Positions 35,797 through 44,492 of a DNA stretch of 64,000 bases are shown here, in pieces. Under the pieces are notes generated by a model, which did not search any database, had not been told where the DNA came from, and saw nothing but the letters and a program-made list of their open reading frames with translations. Source of the DNA: Thiosocius sp963736445 (GTDB lineage: Bacteria; Pseudomonadota; Gammaproteobacteria; Chromatiales; Chromatiaceae); the NCBI GenBank assembly GCA_963736445.1, contig CAVTOY010000001.1, positions 186,001-250,000 on the forward strand, given 5' to 3'. The position numbers and the translations under genes are program-made. The stretch's first letter is position 1; every line of letters begins with the position of its first letter.

Positions 35797-37513
35797 GGCC
35801 GCGTCGCATTGTCCCGCTGTTCTCGGCAGCGCCACCGCCGCGCGAGATCGGGCGATCTAGTTCGGCCGGCACCGGCTCGTCGAGCATCTGGTAGAGATTC
35901 TTGAGCTGTTCGCGATACAAGCGGTCGAAATCGCTGACGCTGTCGGCTGAGTTGTAGTCGCCGAACCACCAGAACCAGTCGGAGCCTTCACAGATCGCCA
36001 GCTGTCGCTCGAGTCTGGCTTTTTCCCCTTTCTTGAATCGTTTCTTGTCCATCGCGCGATCATAGACGTGCTTCGCGGCGATCAGCAGATCCCAGGCGCG
36101 GTTCTTGTCGTGTTCGCCGATCCAGGTCGAAAAGGAGCCGTAGACCCAGCTGCCTGGACACAGCGTCGGCAGCGGTTGCGGGGGGCACTGCACCAGCGCC
36201 TCGCTGAAGGTCAGGGTGCGAATGTGCCCGCTCTTGCTCAGGTGCTCGTAGAGCTCGCCGAGGAAGTGATAGGCATTGTCCGGGTAATATTCCCAGGCGT
36301 TCTCGCCGTCCAAGACGACACTGACCACGTGCTGATCGCATTCATCGCCGAGGTAGGTTCCAATGTTCTCGAGATGACGGGCGAAATCGATCGCGGCATC
36401 GCGGGCGTCCCACTGCTGGTACTCGAAGCCGATCATGTCGGACAGGCCGTCATCGCGAAAGAACATGCGTGTCTCGCAGTCGTTGATGGCACTCACGCAG
36501 AACAGTGTTCGTCGTGCCTCTTCACCCTGCGCTTCGAGCCCGGAGAGGCAGCGGCTATTGTTCCATACGCCCTCACCGGACGCACTCCACGCCATGTCGA
36601 ACTCATCGAGCAGTTTCAGGGCATCGTCACTGACGCCGCCCTCCGACAACCAAACGCCTTTCGGCCGCCGGCCAAGGTAGTGCTCGAACACCCGCAGTCC
36701 CTCGCGCATGTGCCAGCGCGCGCGCTCAAGGCCGCCGGGGTATATCGCGGCCTCCGGCCCCTTGGCCTCGGGCAGTGAACAATGCATGGCGTCGATATCG
36801 ATCAGCAGCGGCACAATCGGATGGCCATAAGGCGTCATTGAAAGCTCAATCTGTCCGCGGTCGGCGAGTATCCGATAGCGATCAAGCAGCCGATCGAAGG
36901 TCTCGCTCATGATCTCCAGCAGTTCACGCCGCGCCTCGCCGCTGAACGTGCCGTCGGTTCCCAACAGGCCCTTGACGCGAGGCAGCTGCTTCAGGGAATG
37001 CCCGAGCCAGGCGAGGTGATACCAGCTCAGCAGGTCGATAAAGAACTGATCGTTCATGTACGTGAGGCGACTGGAATCGACGTCGTTGCCATCCGGCGAC
37101 ATCACCATCTCGAACAGGCCGCGGAACCCTGGATAGACATCGATCATCTGCGGCGCGTGTGCACGCCGGCAGGCACGCACGATCTCAGCCCTCGCCGCCG
37201 GGTCGGGCGGTATTGCATCGACACCGGCCAACAGATTGAGCAGCGGCTCGGCGAAACGTTGTCCGCTTCTCAGATGCTCTCTGAACTGCACGGCGTAGTC
37301 GTCGATCTGTTCCAGCAGAACCGGCGTGAAGTTCACGACGCAGCGCATCTTCGGATGGGCCTCGAGGTGGGCGGCCATATCTGCGTAGTCTTTAAGGGCA
37401 TGCAGATAGACCCAGGGTAGGCGGTAGTCTCCCTGCTGACTCTCGCGGTACCAGGGCTGATGCATATGCCAGCACAGGACAAGATTGACGCAAGTTTCTT
37501 GTTTCGTGCTCAT
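35789..37513 (-). CDS. GH57 family glycoside hydrolase
   Basis: A 574-residue GH57 protein. Family landmarks: CWHMHQPWY near residue 15, the WLSEGGVSDDA motif near 280, which may hold the catalytic Glu, and VVLDGENAWEYYPDN near 405. GH57 includes alpha-amylases, 4-alpha-glucanotransferases and branching enzymes; this HMHQPWY/DGENAWEYY form is common near bacterial glycogen genes and is generally called alpha-amylase-like without proof. It starts three bases after glgC. Substrate specificity is undetermined. Confidence 0.9.
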   Translation of the reverse strand: MSTKQETCVNLVLCWHMHQPWYRESQQGDYRLPWVYLHALKDYADMAAHLEAHPKMRCVVNFTPVLLEQIDDYAVQFREHLRSGQRFAEPLLNLLAGVDAIPPDPAARAEIVRACRRAHAPQMIDVYPGFRGLFEMVMSPDGNDVDSSRLTYMNDQFFIDLLSWYHLAWLGHSLKQLPRVKGLLGTDGTFSGEARRELLEIMSETFDRLLDRYRILADRGQIELSMTPYGHPIVPLLIDIDAMHCSLPEAKGPEAAIYPGGLERARWHMREGLRVFEHYLGRRPKGVWLSEGGVSDDALKLLDEFDMAWSASGEGVWNNSRCLSGLEAQGEEARRTLFCVSAINDCETRMFFRDDGLSDMIGFEYQQWDARDAAIDFARHLENIGTYLGDECDQHVVSVVLDGENAWEYYPDNAYHFLGELYEHLSKSGHIRTLTFSEALVQCPPQPLPTLCPGSWVYGSFSTWIGEHDKNRAWDLLIAAKHVYDRAMDKKRFKKGEKARLERQLAICEGSDWFWWFGDYNSADSVSDFDRLYREQLKNLYQMLDEPVPAELDRPISRGGGAAENSGTMRRGHG

Positions 37514-37516
37514 GGC

Positions 37517-38815
37517 TCAGTCTCGCTCGTAATGCAGACGCTGATTCATCATGCCCGGCGTAACCAGCACGATGCCTTCGTCGGTCACGAGGAAGCGCTT
37601 GCGATCCTCCTCGTGGTCCACGCCGATCTGAAAGCCGTCCGGAATCACCGTGCCCTTGTCCACGATGCAGCGCTGAAGCAGGCAGTTCTTACCAATCCGC
37701 ACCTTGGGGAGGATGACGCTCTCCTTGACGTACGATCCAGTCTCGATCTGGGTGTTGAAAAATATCACCGAGCGTTTGATTTTCGCGCCCGAGATGATGC
37801 AGCCTCCGGCCACCAGTGAATCGATCGCCTGGCCGCGGCGTCCCTCGTCGTCAAATGCGAACTTGGCCGGCGGACTCTGCGTCTGGTAGGTCCAGATCGG
37901 CCAGTCTCGTTCGTATAGATTCAGCTCCGGTTCGATATCGCAGAGTTCGATATTCGCTTTCCAGTAGGAGTGCAACGAGCCCACGTCGCGCCAGTAAGCG
38001 GGTTCGCCCTCGGCGCCTAGATACGGATAGGCAATCGACTTGGCGTGCAGGATTGCCGCCGGAATGATATTCCTGCCAAAATCGTGTTGCGAGGTCTCGT
38101 CCTCGGAGTCATGGATCAGCGCCTTGGTGAGGAATTCCATCGAGAAGATATAAATGCCCATCGATGCCAACGCGTGGTCCGACTTGCCGGGGACCGGTTC
38201 GGGCTCGGTCGGCTTCTCGCGAAAGCGCGTGATGCGGTACTCCTCGTCAACCGACATCACGCCTAATGCCTTGGCGTCATCCAGCGGGACCTCGATGCAG
38301 CCCACCGTGAGCTCCGCGCCGGCCTGGACGTGCGTAGCCAGCATGTGTGCATAGTTCATGGTGTAGATATGATCGCCGCCGAGGACCAGGACATAATCGG
38401 GTTCGTGTCGGTAGATGATGTCGAGGTTCTGGTATATCGCGTCGGCGGTTCCCTGGTACCACTCTGGGCGCAGGCGCTGCTGGGCCGGGATGATCTCGAC
38501 GAACTCGCCGATCTCCGGTCGCATGAATCCCCAGGCGCGCTGCAGGTGGCGGATCAACGAGTGCGACTTGTACTGGGTCAACACGCCGATCCGGCGCAGC
38601 CCCGAATTGATGCAGTTCGAGAGGGCAAAGTCGATGATGCGGTACTTGCCGCCGAAGGGTACCGCCGGTTTGGCGCGCCATTTGGTCAAGTTCTTCAGTC
38701 GTGAACCCTCGCCTCCGGCGAGCACCAGCACCAGGGTGCGGCGGGTCATGTCACTGACCGCCTGAGGCTCGACGTAGTACTTATAGAGGTGGTGCTGTTC
38801 CTTGCTACTGCTCAT
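37517..38815 (-). CDS. glgC: Glucose-1-phosphate adenylyltransferase
   Basis: Committed step of glycogen synthesis: ATP plus glucose-1-phosphate to ADP-glucose. The 432 residues have the nucleotide site LVLAGGEGSRLKNLTKWRAKPAVPFGG in two pieces near 30-56, the IIDFALSNCINSGL motif and the C-terminal left-handed beta-helix. The Lys in RLKNLTKWRAKP is in the region that binds the activator fructose-1,6-bisphosphate in the enterobacterial enzyme. The start overlaps the glk stop as ATGA. Confidence 0.96.
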   Translation of the reverse strand: MSSSKEQHHLYKYYVEPQAVSDMTRRTLVLVLAGGEGSRLKNLTKWRAKPAVPFGGKYRIIDFALSNCINSGLRRIGVLTQYKSHSLIRHLQRAWGFMRPEIGEFVEIIPAQQRLRPEWYQGTADAIYQNLDIIYRHEPDYVLVLGGDHIYTMNYAHMLATHVQAGAELTVGCIEVPLDDAKALGVMSVDEEYRITRFREKPTEPEPVPGKSDHALASMGIYIFSMEFLTKALIHDSEDETSQHDFGRNIIPAAILHAKSIAYPYLGAEGEPAYWRDVGSLHSYWKANIELCDIEPELNLYERDWPIWTYQTQSPPAKFAFDDEGRRGQAIDSLVAGGCIISGAKIKRSVIFFNTQIETGSYVKESVILPKVRIGKNCLLQRCIVDKGTVIPDGFQIGVDHEEDRKRFLVTDEGIVLVTPGMMNQRLHYERD

Positions 38816-39765
38816 ATCTCCGCCCTGTGTAAGCTCTGCAATATGCGACTGGCCCCCGCCAGGCCGGCATCATGGCGGGTGACGAGATAAACGGGTATCC
38901 GTCTGACTACGTCCGCCATACGGCCTTTGGCCGTAAACGCAAGGGTGAACGCCGTCGGGTCGAACCAGTCTGCGAGGTGTGCCGTTAGGCCACCGCACAA
39001 ATAGATGCCCCCAGTGGGGTTGAAGGCCAGTGCCAGGTTGCCGGCATAAGCTGCGAAGACGTCGATGAACTGCTGGACAGCCTCGACCGCTATCCGGTCA
39101 CCTTGTCTGGCAGCGGCTGCAACCGCGGCCGGACTGCTGGCCTGCGCATTGCTGCCGGCAAGGTCGCGATAACCGCCGAGCAGACCATCGCCGCTCAGTA
39201 TCCGCTCATAGGATACATGACCATGGCGCTCGGCCAGTCGCTGATATACCGCGAGCTGTGCTGCGTTGTTCGGGGCAAAATCCAGATGCCCCCCCTCGGT
39301 GGCCTGCGGCAGGCGCTCGTGGTGCCTGGTTGGCAGCCAGGCCATTCCCAGGCCGGTTCCCGCGCCCGCCACGACTACCGGGCCCTCTTCCGGGACCCCG
39401 GCGTTGAGGATCTTCAGGTGTTCAAGGGGTTCATTGATCGCACCGAGTGCGGCGGCCTGGAAGTCGTTCACGATCTTCAGCTGCGAGGTTTGAAAGCGGG
39501 TCTTCAGGCTTTCTCGGCGCAGCTGCCAGTTGATGTTGGTGAGCCGGATGGGGTCGTCATGCACTGGTCCTGGTACCGCCAAAACCATCTGATCGATCGG
39601 CTTACCGGAGCTGCCGAGCATGCTCAGGCCACGATCGATTACCGCCTCTAGGCTGTCAAACTCGGCGTTGTTGAACGACTGTTCGTTTGCGCTCGCCGTC
39701 GCGCCGCTACCGGACCACGCAAGTCGGCTGTAGGTGCCGCCGATATCCGCTGCCAGGGAGGTCAT
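38812..39765 (-). CDS. glk: Glucokinase
   Basis: ATP-dependent glucose phosphorylation; 317 residues of the Glk family (not ROK). Landmarks: the phosphate loop LAADIGGTYSRLAW near residue 5, LTNINWQL, the catalytic-Asp region IVNDFQAAA and the adenosine motif near VVAGAGTGLGMAW. It overlaps pgl upstream and glgC downstream, each as ATGA. Placement links external or released glucose to both zwf/pgl and glycogen. Confidence 0.94.
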   Translation of the reverse strand: MTSLAADIGGTYSRLAWSGSGATASANEQSFNNAEFDSLEAVIDRGLSMLGSSGKPIDQMVLAVPGPVHDDPIRLTNINWQLRRESLKTRFQTSQLKIVNDFQAAALGAINEPLEHLKILNAGVPEEGPVVVAGAGTGLGMAWLPTRHHERLPQATEGGHLDFAPNNAAQLAVYQRLAERHGHVSYERILSGDGLLGGYRDLAGSNAQASSPAAVAAAARQGDRIAVEAVQQFIDVFAAYAGNLALAFNPTGGIYLCGGLTAHLADWFDPTAFTLAFTAKGRMADVVRRIPVYLVTRHDAGLAGASRILQSLHRAEI

Positions 39766-40472
39766 GTCGCTTGTCCTACCAATTCGGACGCCTCAGCAGA
39801 CGGATTATCGGCAAGTTCCAGGCATTTTCTCTCCACCAGCACCAGTGCGTGTTCGACGGCGCTGACCCGTGCGATGGGCAGATCGGCACCCGCACGCCAT
39901 TGCCGCAACGCTGCAACCTTGCTCTCGCCGGTCACCATGACCAGCATCGACCTGCAGTTCTGCAGCGCGGCGACGCCGAGGGTGACTCGTTCTGGCGGTG
40001 GTTTGGGGGCGCCTCTAACCGCAAACACCGGCTTATCAGGCCAATCAAGGCCAGGGAAGAGGCTCGCCGTGTGGCCGTCTTGGCCCATCCCCAGCAGCAC
40101 CATGTCGAACGGTTGCGCGGCCGCGATTTTCGCACGGTACTTGGCCGCGGCCGGTTTGCCGCCGAGTTCGGCCGGTATTGGGTAGTGCTTGCCGGCGCAA
40201 GCCGCCAGTCCGGTCATGGTCACCATCTGGCTGTTGCGCTCCGGGTCTTCGGCCGGCAGACAGCGCTCGTCGCCATAATACAGCGACCAGCGTTTCCAGC
40301 TCTGGCTGCTGGCCGCGAGGCGCGTGTATGCCGCGCGCGGCGTGCCCCCGCCTGCCAGCACCAGGCGGAACCGGCCGCGCTCAGCGATCGCCTCGCGTGC
40401 CGCGACACCGATCAGTCGGCACGCGGTATCGGCGACTGCCGCGGCGTCCACTTCGGTCTGCCAGGTCGTCAT
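39762..40472 (-). CDS. pgl: 6-phosphogluconolactonase
   Basis: DevB-type lactonase of 236 residues, step two of the oxidative pentose phosphate route. It shows LVLAGGGTPRAAY near 40, YYGDERCLPAEDPERNSQM split near 70-90, and LLGMGQDGHTASLFPG. The ATG at 40472 overlaps the zwf stop (ATGA). The longer frame starting at 40628 runs inside zwf and is spurious. Confidence 0.96.
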   Translation of the reverse strand: MTTWQTEVDAAAVADTACRLIGVAAREAIAERGRFRLVLAGGGTPRAAYTRLAASSQSWKRWSLYYGDERCLPAEDPERNSQMVTMTGLAACAGKHYPIPAELGGKPAAAKYRAKIAAAQPFDMVLLGMGQDGHTASLFPGLDWPDKPVFAVRGAPKPPPERVTLGVAALQNCRSMLVMVTGESKVAALRQWRAGADLPIARVSAVEHALVLVERKCLELADNPSAEASELVGQAT

Positions 40473-41947
40473 GACGATGGATCCACCAGTTGGCGCCAGT
40501 ATTGGTGCTCTCTGTTGAATATCCGGCTCGCTTCGCCCGGCTCCCACTCGCCGGCCGGGTAGGTCGGGATGTAGTCCCTTTCGCTGGCCCAGACGCCCAG
40601 CACTGGATCGACGATGCGCCAGGCCCACTCGACCTCGTCGTAACGCAGGAACAGCGACCGGTCGCCCTCGATGACGTCCAGCAACAGGCCCTCATAGGCA
40701 TCGGTGCGGGCGTGATGTTCGCAGCGGAACGGTGCGTCGAGGCTGATCTGCCGGGTATTCATCTGCAGGCCCGGTTCCTTGACCGAGATCTCCAGGCGCA
40801 GCGATTCCTCGGGGGCGATGCTCATGATCAACCAATTGGGGGGCGGGCGTTCGATGTGCGCACTGCGAAAGAAATGCTTCGGCGGCTGCTTGAAGCAGAT
40901 CGCCACCATGGTGCGTGCCTCGGCCATCCGCTTGCCGGTGCGCAGATAAAAGGGCACGTCACGCCAACGCCAATTGTCCACATACAGGCGCAGCGCTGCA
41001 TAGGTCTCTGTCACGCTGCCTGGGTCGACGCCAGGCTCCTCGAGATAGCCGGGTACCTTGTGACCGTCGACATAGCCCTGCGCATATTGCGCGCGGTAGG
41101 CCTGTGCCGGCACCGCGGCCGGATGTATCGGGCGCACTGTCTTGAGTACCTTCACTTTTTCATCACGCAGGTCGTCGGCGTCCATCGACACCGGGGGTTC
41201 CATCGCGACCAGCGCCATCAGCTGCATCAGATGGCTCTGCAGCATGTCACGCAGTGCGCCGGTGCCCTCGTAGAAAGCAGCGCGACGACCCACGCCGAGG
41301 GTCTCAGTGCGGGTGATCTGCACATGATCGACGTAGTTGCGGTTCCATAGCGGCTCCAGCATCAGGTTGGCGAAACGGAAGACGAGGACATTCTGCACCA
41401 TCGCCTTGCCCATGTAGTGATCGATGCGGTAGGTCTGGTCTTCGCGCAGGTGACGGCTGATCTTGCGCTGCAGGTTTTGCGCACTCTCCAGGCTGAAGCC
41501 GAAGGGTTTCTCGATCACTACCCGCCGCCAGGCGCCGTCTTCCTCAAGCATGCCGTGCCGGTCCAGGGATTCGACGAGAGGGCCATAGGCGGTCGGCAGT
41601 ATCGAGGCGTAGAAGACGTGGTTGTCCGGGAACTGTTCGCCGCGCAGCAAGTCGGCCAAGGCGCGAAAGGTGGCGTCATCGCCAAGATCGCCGCGAAGGT
41701 AGTGCATGCGGTCGCAAAAGTCGTCGCAATGCGCGGCGGTTGGCTTGTCGCGCGCATGCTCGGCGAGCACCTTACGAACGTATTTCCTCCAAGTGTCGCT
41801 AGTGAAGTCTTTGCGCCCCGAACAGACGATGCGCATTGCCGGCGTCAGCAGACCCGCACGCTCTAGATGAAACAGCGACGGCAACAGTTTGATCTGCGCC
41901 AGGTTCCCGGTGGCGCCGAAGATGATCAGGGTGCAGGTGTCAGTCAT
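40469..41947 (-). CDS. zwf: Glucose-6-phosphate 1-dehydrogenase
   Basis: NADP-linked oxidation of glucose-6-phosphate, 492 residues. The Rossmann motif near residue 10 reads GATGNLAQIK, in place of the common GASGDLxxxK, and the active-site region RIDHYMGK is intact. GTGALRDM and a Lys-Pro-Phe triplet (KPFGF) near 145-150 are also present. It is the first gene of the nine-gene carbon-storage operon. A GAGG lies ahead of the ATG and an extended -10 promoter 35 bases upstream. Confidence 0.96.
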   Translation of the reverse strand: MTDTCTLIIFGATGNLAQIKLLPSLFHLERAGLLTPAMRIVCSGRKDFTSDTWRKYVRKVLAEHARDKPTAAHCDDFCDRMHYLRGDLGDDATFRALADLLRGEQFPDNHVFYASILPTAYGPLVESLDRHGMLEEDGAWRRVVIEKPFGFSLESAQNLQRKISRHLREDQTYRIDHYMGKAMVQNVLVFRFANLMLEPLWNRNYVDHVQITRTETLGVGRRAAFYEGTGALRDMLQSHLMQLMALVAMEPPVSMDADDLRDEKVKVLKTVRPIHPAAVPAQAYRAQYAQGYVDGHKVPGYLEEPGVDPGSVTETYAALRLYVDNWRWRDVPFYLRTGKRMAEARTMVAICFKQPPKHFFRSAHIERPPPNWLIMSIAPEESLRLEISVKEPGLQMNTRQISLDAPFRCEHHARTDAYEGLLLDVIEGDRSLFLRYDEVEWAWRIVDPVLGVWASERDYIPTYPAGEWEPGEASRIFNREHQYWRQLVDPSS

Positions 41948-41981
41948 TCAGCGTTGCCTCGCCGCGGTTGTCGATGCCGCG

Positions 41982-41990
41982 ATTATGCCA
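41982..41990 (-). promoter_or_regulatory. Extended -10 promoter of the zwf-glgP operon
   Basis: On the minus strand TGGCATAAT is a TGn-extended -10 element 35 bases before zwf. No good -35 hexamer is visible at 17 bases, as is common for extended -10 or activator-dependent promoters. Confidence 0.45.
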
Positions 41991-42216
41991 GCGTAGATCT
42001 GGGGCAGGGTCACTGCGCGGATACAGGTGCGGGCCGATTTGGGGCCGATAGTTTGCCCCATGGCTAGGCCGAGGACGGCGATGTCGGATGGCATAGTCGG
42101 TTCCGTCGTTTGGTTTGGGGCAGGGCCCGCGCTGAGACGGCACTGCGGACTGCAAGATTCGTGCGCAGTGGAGTCTGTCGCTGTGCTGCAGGGTTGCCAG
42201 CACTGCGGTCACGAGT

Positions 42217-42237
42217 GCACAACTTTGGCACAATTTG
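42217..42237. repeat. Tandem GCACAA(C)TTTG repeat, possible operator
   Basis: GCACAACTTTG (42217-42227) is followed immediately by GCACAATTTG (42228-42237). An 11-base step places both copies on the same face of the helix. It is located in the control region upstream of the glycogen operon. No known regulator is assigned. Confidence 0.45.
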
Positions 42238-42388
42238 CCGCACTCTGTGCAGTGGCTCTGTGCCAAAGGGGTGCGCCCAGCCTGGGACGGTGCCCCCGTG
42301 AGGATCCGGGCGCCGAGTTTCGTTACTATCCACGCCATCAGGCTCTCGACCCCGGGCCATGGCGTGGACCGTCCGTCCAGACAGAATC

Positions 42389-43246
42389 ATGCAGCGCATC
42401 AAGATCACCCACAGCACCCGTTATCTCTACCACGAGAAGGTCCGATTCCTCGAGCACAAGCTGCACGTTCGTCCACGCGAGGGGCATGACATCCGTATCG
42501 AGTCCTCGGGGCTGCGCATCACGCCGGATTACCGCATCAGCTGGCAACGCGACGTCTACGGAAATTCGGTCGCCATCGTCACCTTCGATGGCGTGCACCA
42601 GAGCCTGGAGCTGTTCAGCACCGTCGTGGTCGAGCACTACGAAGGGCCGGTGGCGTCCCTGGCGCTGGCTGCACAGGCGCGGCAGTTTCCGTTCGCCTAT
42701 GATCCGATGGAGCAGATCGATCTGGTGCCATACCAGACCGTGGTGTTTGGCGCCGACCGGGCGCACGTCGAGTGTTGGATCCAGGACATCTGGCAGCCGG
42801 GCAGCGTCACGGACACTCTGGACTTCCTGGACGCGTTGAACCAACGTATCGCCAGTGAGATCAACTACATCGTGCGCGATGAGCCCGGCGTGCAGTCGCC
42901 GGCGCGAACCATGAGCCTAGGCAAGGGCTCATGTCGCGATGTCGCTACGCTGTTTATCGAGGCCTGCCGCAGCTGCGGCCTGGCCAGTCGTTTCGTCAGT
43001 GGGTACCTGGTGTCCAGCGCGGCGGTCGAGGATCTCGCGACCACGCACGCCTGGGCGGAGGTCTATCTGCCGGGTACCGGCTGGCGCGGTTTCGATTCCA
43101 CCGGCGGACAGCTGGTCGGCGGTGACCACATTGCGGTCGCGGTGCACCGCCACCCCGAGGCCATCCCTCCGGTATCGGGCAGTTTCATCGGCCCGGCGGA
43201 GCCGAAACCCACAATGGAGGTCCAGGTGCAGGTGCAGCGCCTATGA
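42389..43246 (+). CDS. Transglutaminase-like cysteine protease family protein
   Basis: A 285-residue cytoplasmic protein with an N-terminal bacterial transglutaminase-like domain (ITHSTRYLYHEKV at the start, typical of the family) and a core transglutaminase domain from about 130. The triad is Cys182 in GKGSCRDVATL, His220 in TTHAWAEVY and Asp236 in GWRGFDST. Relatives often sit with ATP-grasp and alpha-E genes in a peptide-modifying cluster; none is here. The ATG at 42389 gives the family N-terminus. Substrate unknown. Confidence 0.92.
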   Translation: MQRIKITHSTRYLYHEKVRFLEHKLHVRPREGHDIRIESSGLRITPDYRISWQRDVYGNSVAIVTFDGVHQSLELFSTVVVEHYEGPVASLALAAQARQFPFAYDPMEQIDLVPYQTVVFGADRAHVECWIQDIWQPGSVTDTLDFLDALNQRIASEINYIVRDEPGVQSPARTMSLGKGSCRDVATLFIEACRSCGLASRFVSGYLVSSAAVEDLATTHAWAEVYLPGTGWRGFDSTGGQLVGGDHIAVAVHRHPEAIPPVSGSFIGPAEPKPTMEVQVQVQRL

Positions 43247-43305
43247 GGCGCGTCACGGTAAGGAAGCGCAGTGCAGCCTAAGGATTCGCGCGATAGGCGG
43301 GCCCA

Positions 43306-43611
43306 TCACTTGAACTTGGTACGCGCCCGCAGGTCTTCGATTGAGACCGACACGTCACGCAAGCGCTCGCCATCCTCCGCTGTGCCTACCAACACGCCTC
43401 GTCCCGCAACGGGGATGATGCTGTCGATCTGAAAGCGCCCAGAAGTACCGCGGATGAAGCATTCTTCATCAAAATACAGACGATCCCCGTCAGCGCCGAC
43501 GGCGTCCGACTCCAGGGTCGCGAAACCGATCAATGCGGCGATGTCATCGGATCCGTCGATCTCGACCGGCCGTATCGATTGTTCCTCGGGAGCGATCAAA
43601 AAGGCGCGCAT
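43306..43611 (-). CDS. Small hypothetical protein, DUF3846-like
   Basis: A 101-residue protein whose layout (MRAFLIAPEEQSIRPVEI at the start, an ESDAVGADGDRLYFDEE middle and AGRGVLVGT end) resembles the small DUF3846 group often found in genomes and phages. The assignment is from memory and is tentative. No membrane segment or catalytic motif is visible. Acidic and compact. It is convergent with the transglutaminase gene. Confidence 0.6.
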   Translation of the reverse strand: MRAFLIAPEEQSIRPVEIDGSDDIAALIGFATLESDAVGADGDRLYFDEECFIRGTSGRFQIDSIIPVAGRGVLVGTAEDGERLRDVSVSIEDLRARTKFK

Positions 43612-43649
43612 GTCAATGCAGTTCCAGATGGTGGCAGAAGGCTAGGGGA

Positions 43650-43865
43650 TCAACGTCGGGTACGCTGGCTGTGGGTCTCCTCCGTGCGCACCCAGCCATC
43701 CCAACCCAGCCATGCAGTCTCGGGCACTACCGTTTGGCTGTTTGTACGTTCAAGCCAGCAACGCTGGCCGTTCTCCCAATGCCGCCTTGCCGCACTGCTT
43801 ATCGGTGCGATCCAACGTCTAAACATAGCAGCCTCGGGCGGATGGCGCGGGTCTTGTTTCGTCAT
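43650..43865 (-). CDS. Possible small Trp-rich protein
   Basis: A 71-residue frame with a plausible GGGGAA ribosome binding site about eight bases before the ATG. The sequence is rich in Trp and Arg and has no family I recognise. It occupies an otherwise empty 311-base gap between the DUF3846-like gene and the PilZ gene, all on one strand. It could equally be a chance frame. Confidence 0.3.
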   Translation of the reverse strand: MTKQDPRHPPEAAMFRRWIAPISSAARRHWENGQRCWLERTNSQTVVPETAWLGWDGWVRTEETHSQRTRR

Positions 43866-43922
43866 GTCGGACTTCCCCAGTTAACCGTGCAGCCGTGGGC
43901 CGGCCGCGTTCTAGGATCTCAA

Positions 43923-44228
43923 CTACCGCTGCGATTCAGTTCTCTTTCTCGGGGCTTCCTGCTTTGCGAAAAACAACACCGCCACGCCCTGGTCCGAAAT
44001 ACGCGTTACGTATGCGGACCGCCTGTATAGTCTAATCACCTGCTTCGTGTACATACGGGTGAATGCCAACTCGATCGCAAGTCCTCGTGGGAGGAATGCA
44101 TCGATCTCGATGAACAGCCCTGCACGACTGAGACTGCGAATCTTGCAGCGCTGCGTGCGCTCTCCCCGGACGAACAGGTAGGCCTGCACGCCGTCGACAG
44201 GCCGGCGGGGAAATCGGCGCCTCTCCAT
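43923..44228 (-). CDS. PilZ domain protein
   Basis: A 101-residue single PilZ domain. The N-terminal arginine motif MERRRFPRR matches the RxxxR switch that binds c-di-GMP. The second motif, normally D/N-x-S-x-x-G, reads SLSRAG, so its first residue is Ser. Binding may be weakened. A Lys/Arg-rich tail follows. It may act as a c-di-GMP receptor or be a degenerate member; no flagellar or cellulose gene is close. Confidence 0.8.
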   Translation of the reverse strand: MERRRFPRRPVDGVQAYLFVRGERTQRCKIRSLSRAGLFIEIDAFLPRGLAIELAFTRMYTKQVIRLYRRSAYVTRISDQGVAVLFFAKQEAPRKRTESQR

Positions 44229-44492
44229 TACAGCTCTCTCATCTGTTGCAGTCGTTGGCTAACATAACGAGAGACGCAATTAACGTGCCGTGCTGCGGAA
44301 TATCCTTACCTGCCAGTTGCTTGCGGCAAACGAAGATGGACCTCGATGTGTGAAGTGTAAAGCCAGCTGACACCATGAGGAGCGCGATTCCCGTTCTCCG
44401 GGTGCTTGGCCGCCACACTTGATCACCGACTCCCGCGACACAGGCGGCGTAGCGCAATTACTTCCTATCCGAAACCATGCGCGACGACTTGC

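Larger units (their letters stand above)
41948..42388. other. Divergent control region between zwf and the transglutaminase gene
   Basis: No convincing gene is in these 441 bases. They contain the candidate zwf promoter and, at 42217-42237, a short tandem repeat that may be a protein-binding site. The frames crossing it are short and overlap on both strands. Confidence 0.6.

Noticed and set aside
42228..42240. Sigma-54-like TTGGCACAATTTGCC
   Set aside because: The GG and GC elements are 8 rather than 10 bases apart; better explained as the short tandem repeat.
44239..44457. 72-codon minus-strand frame
   Set aside because: No ribosome binding site, no domain, atypical composition; probably chance.
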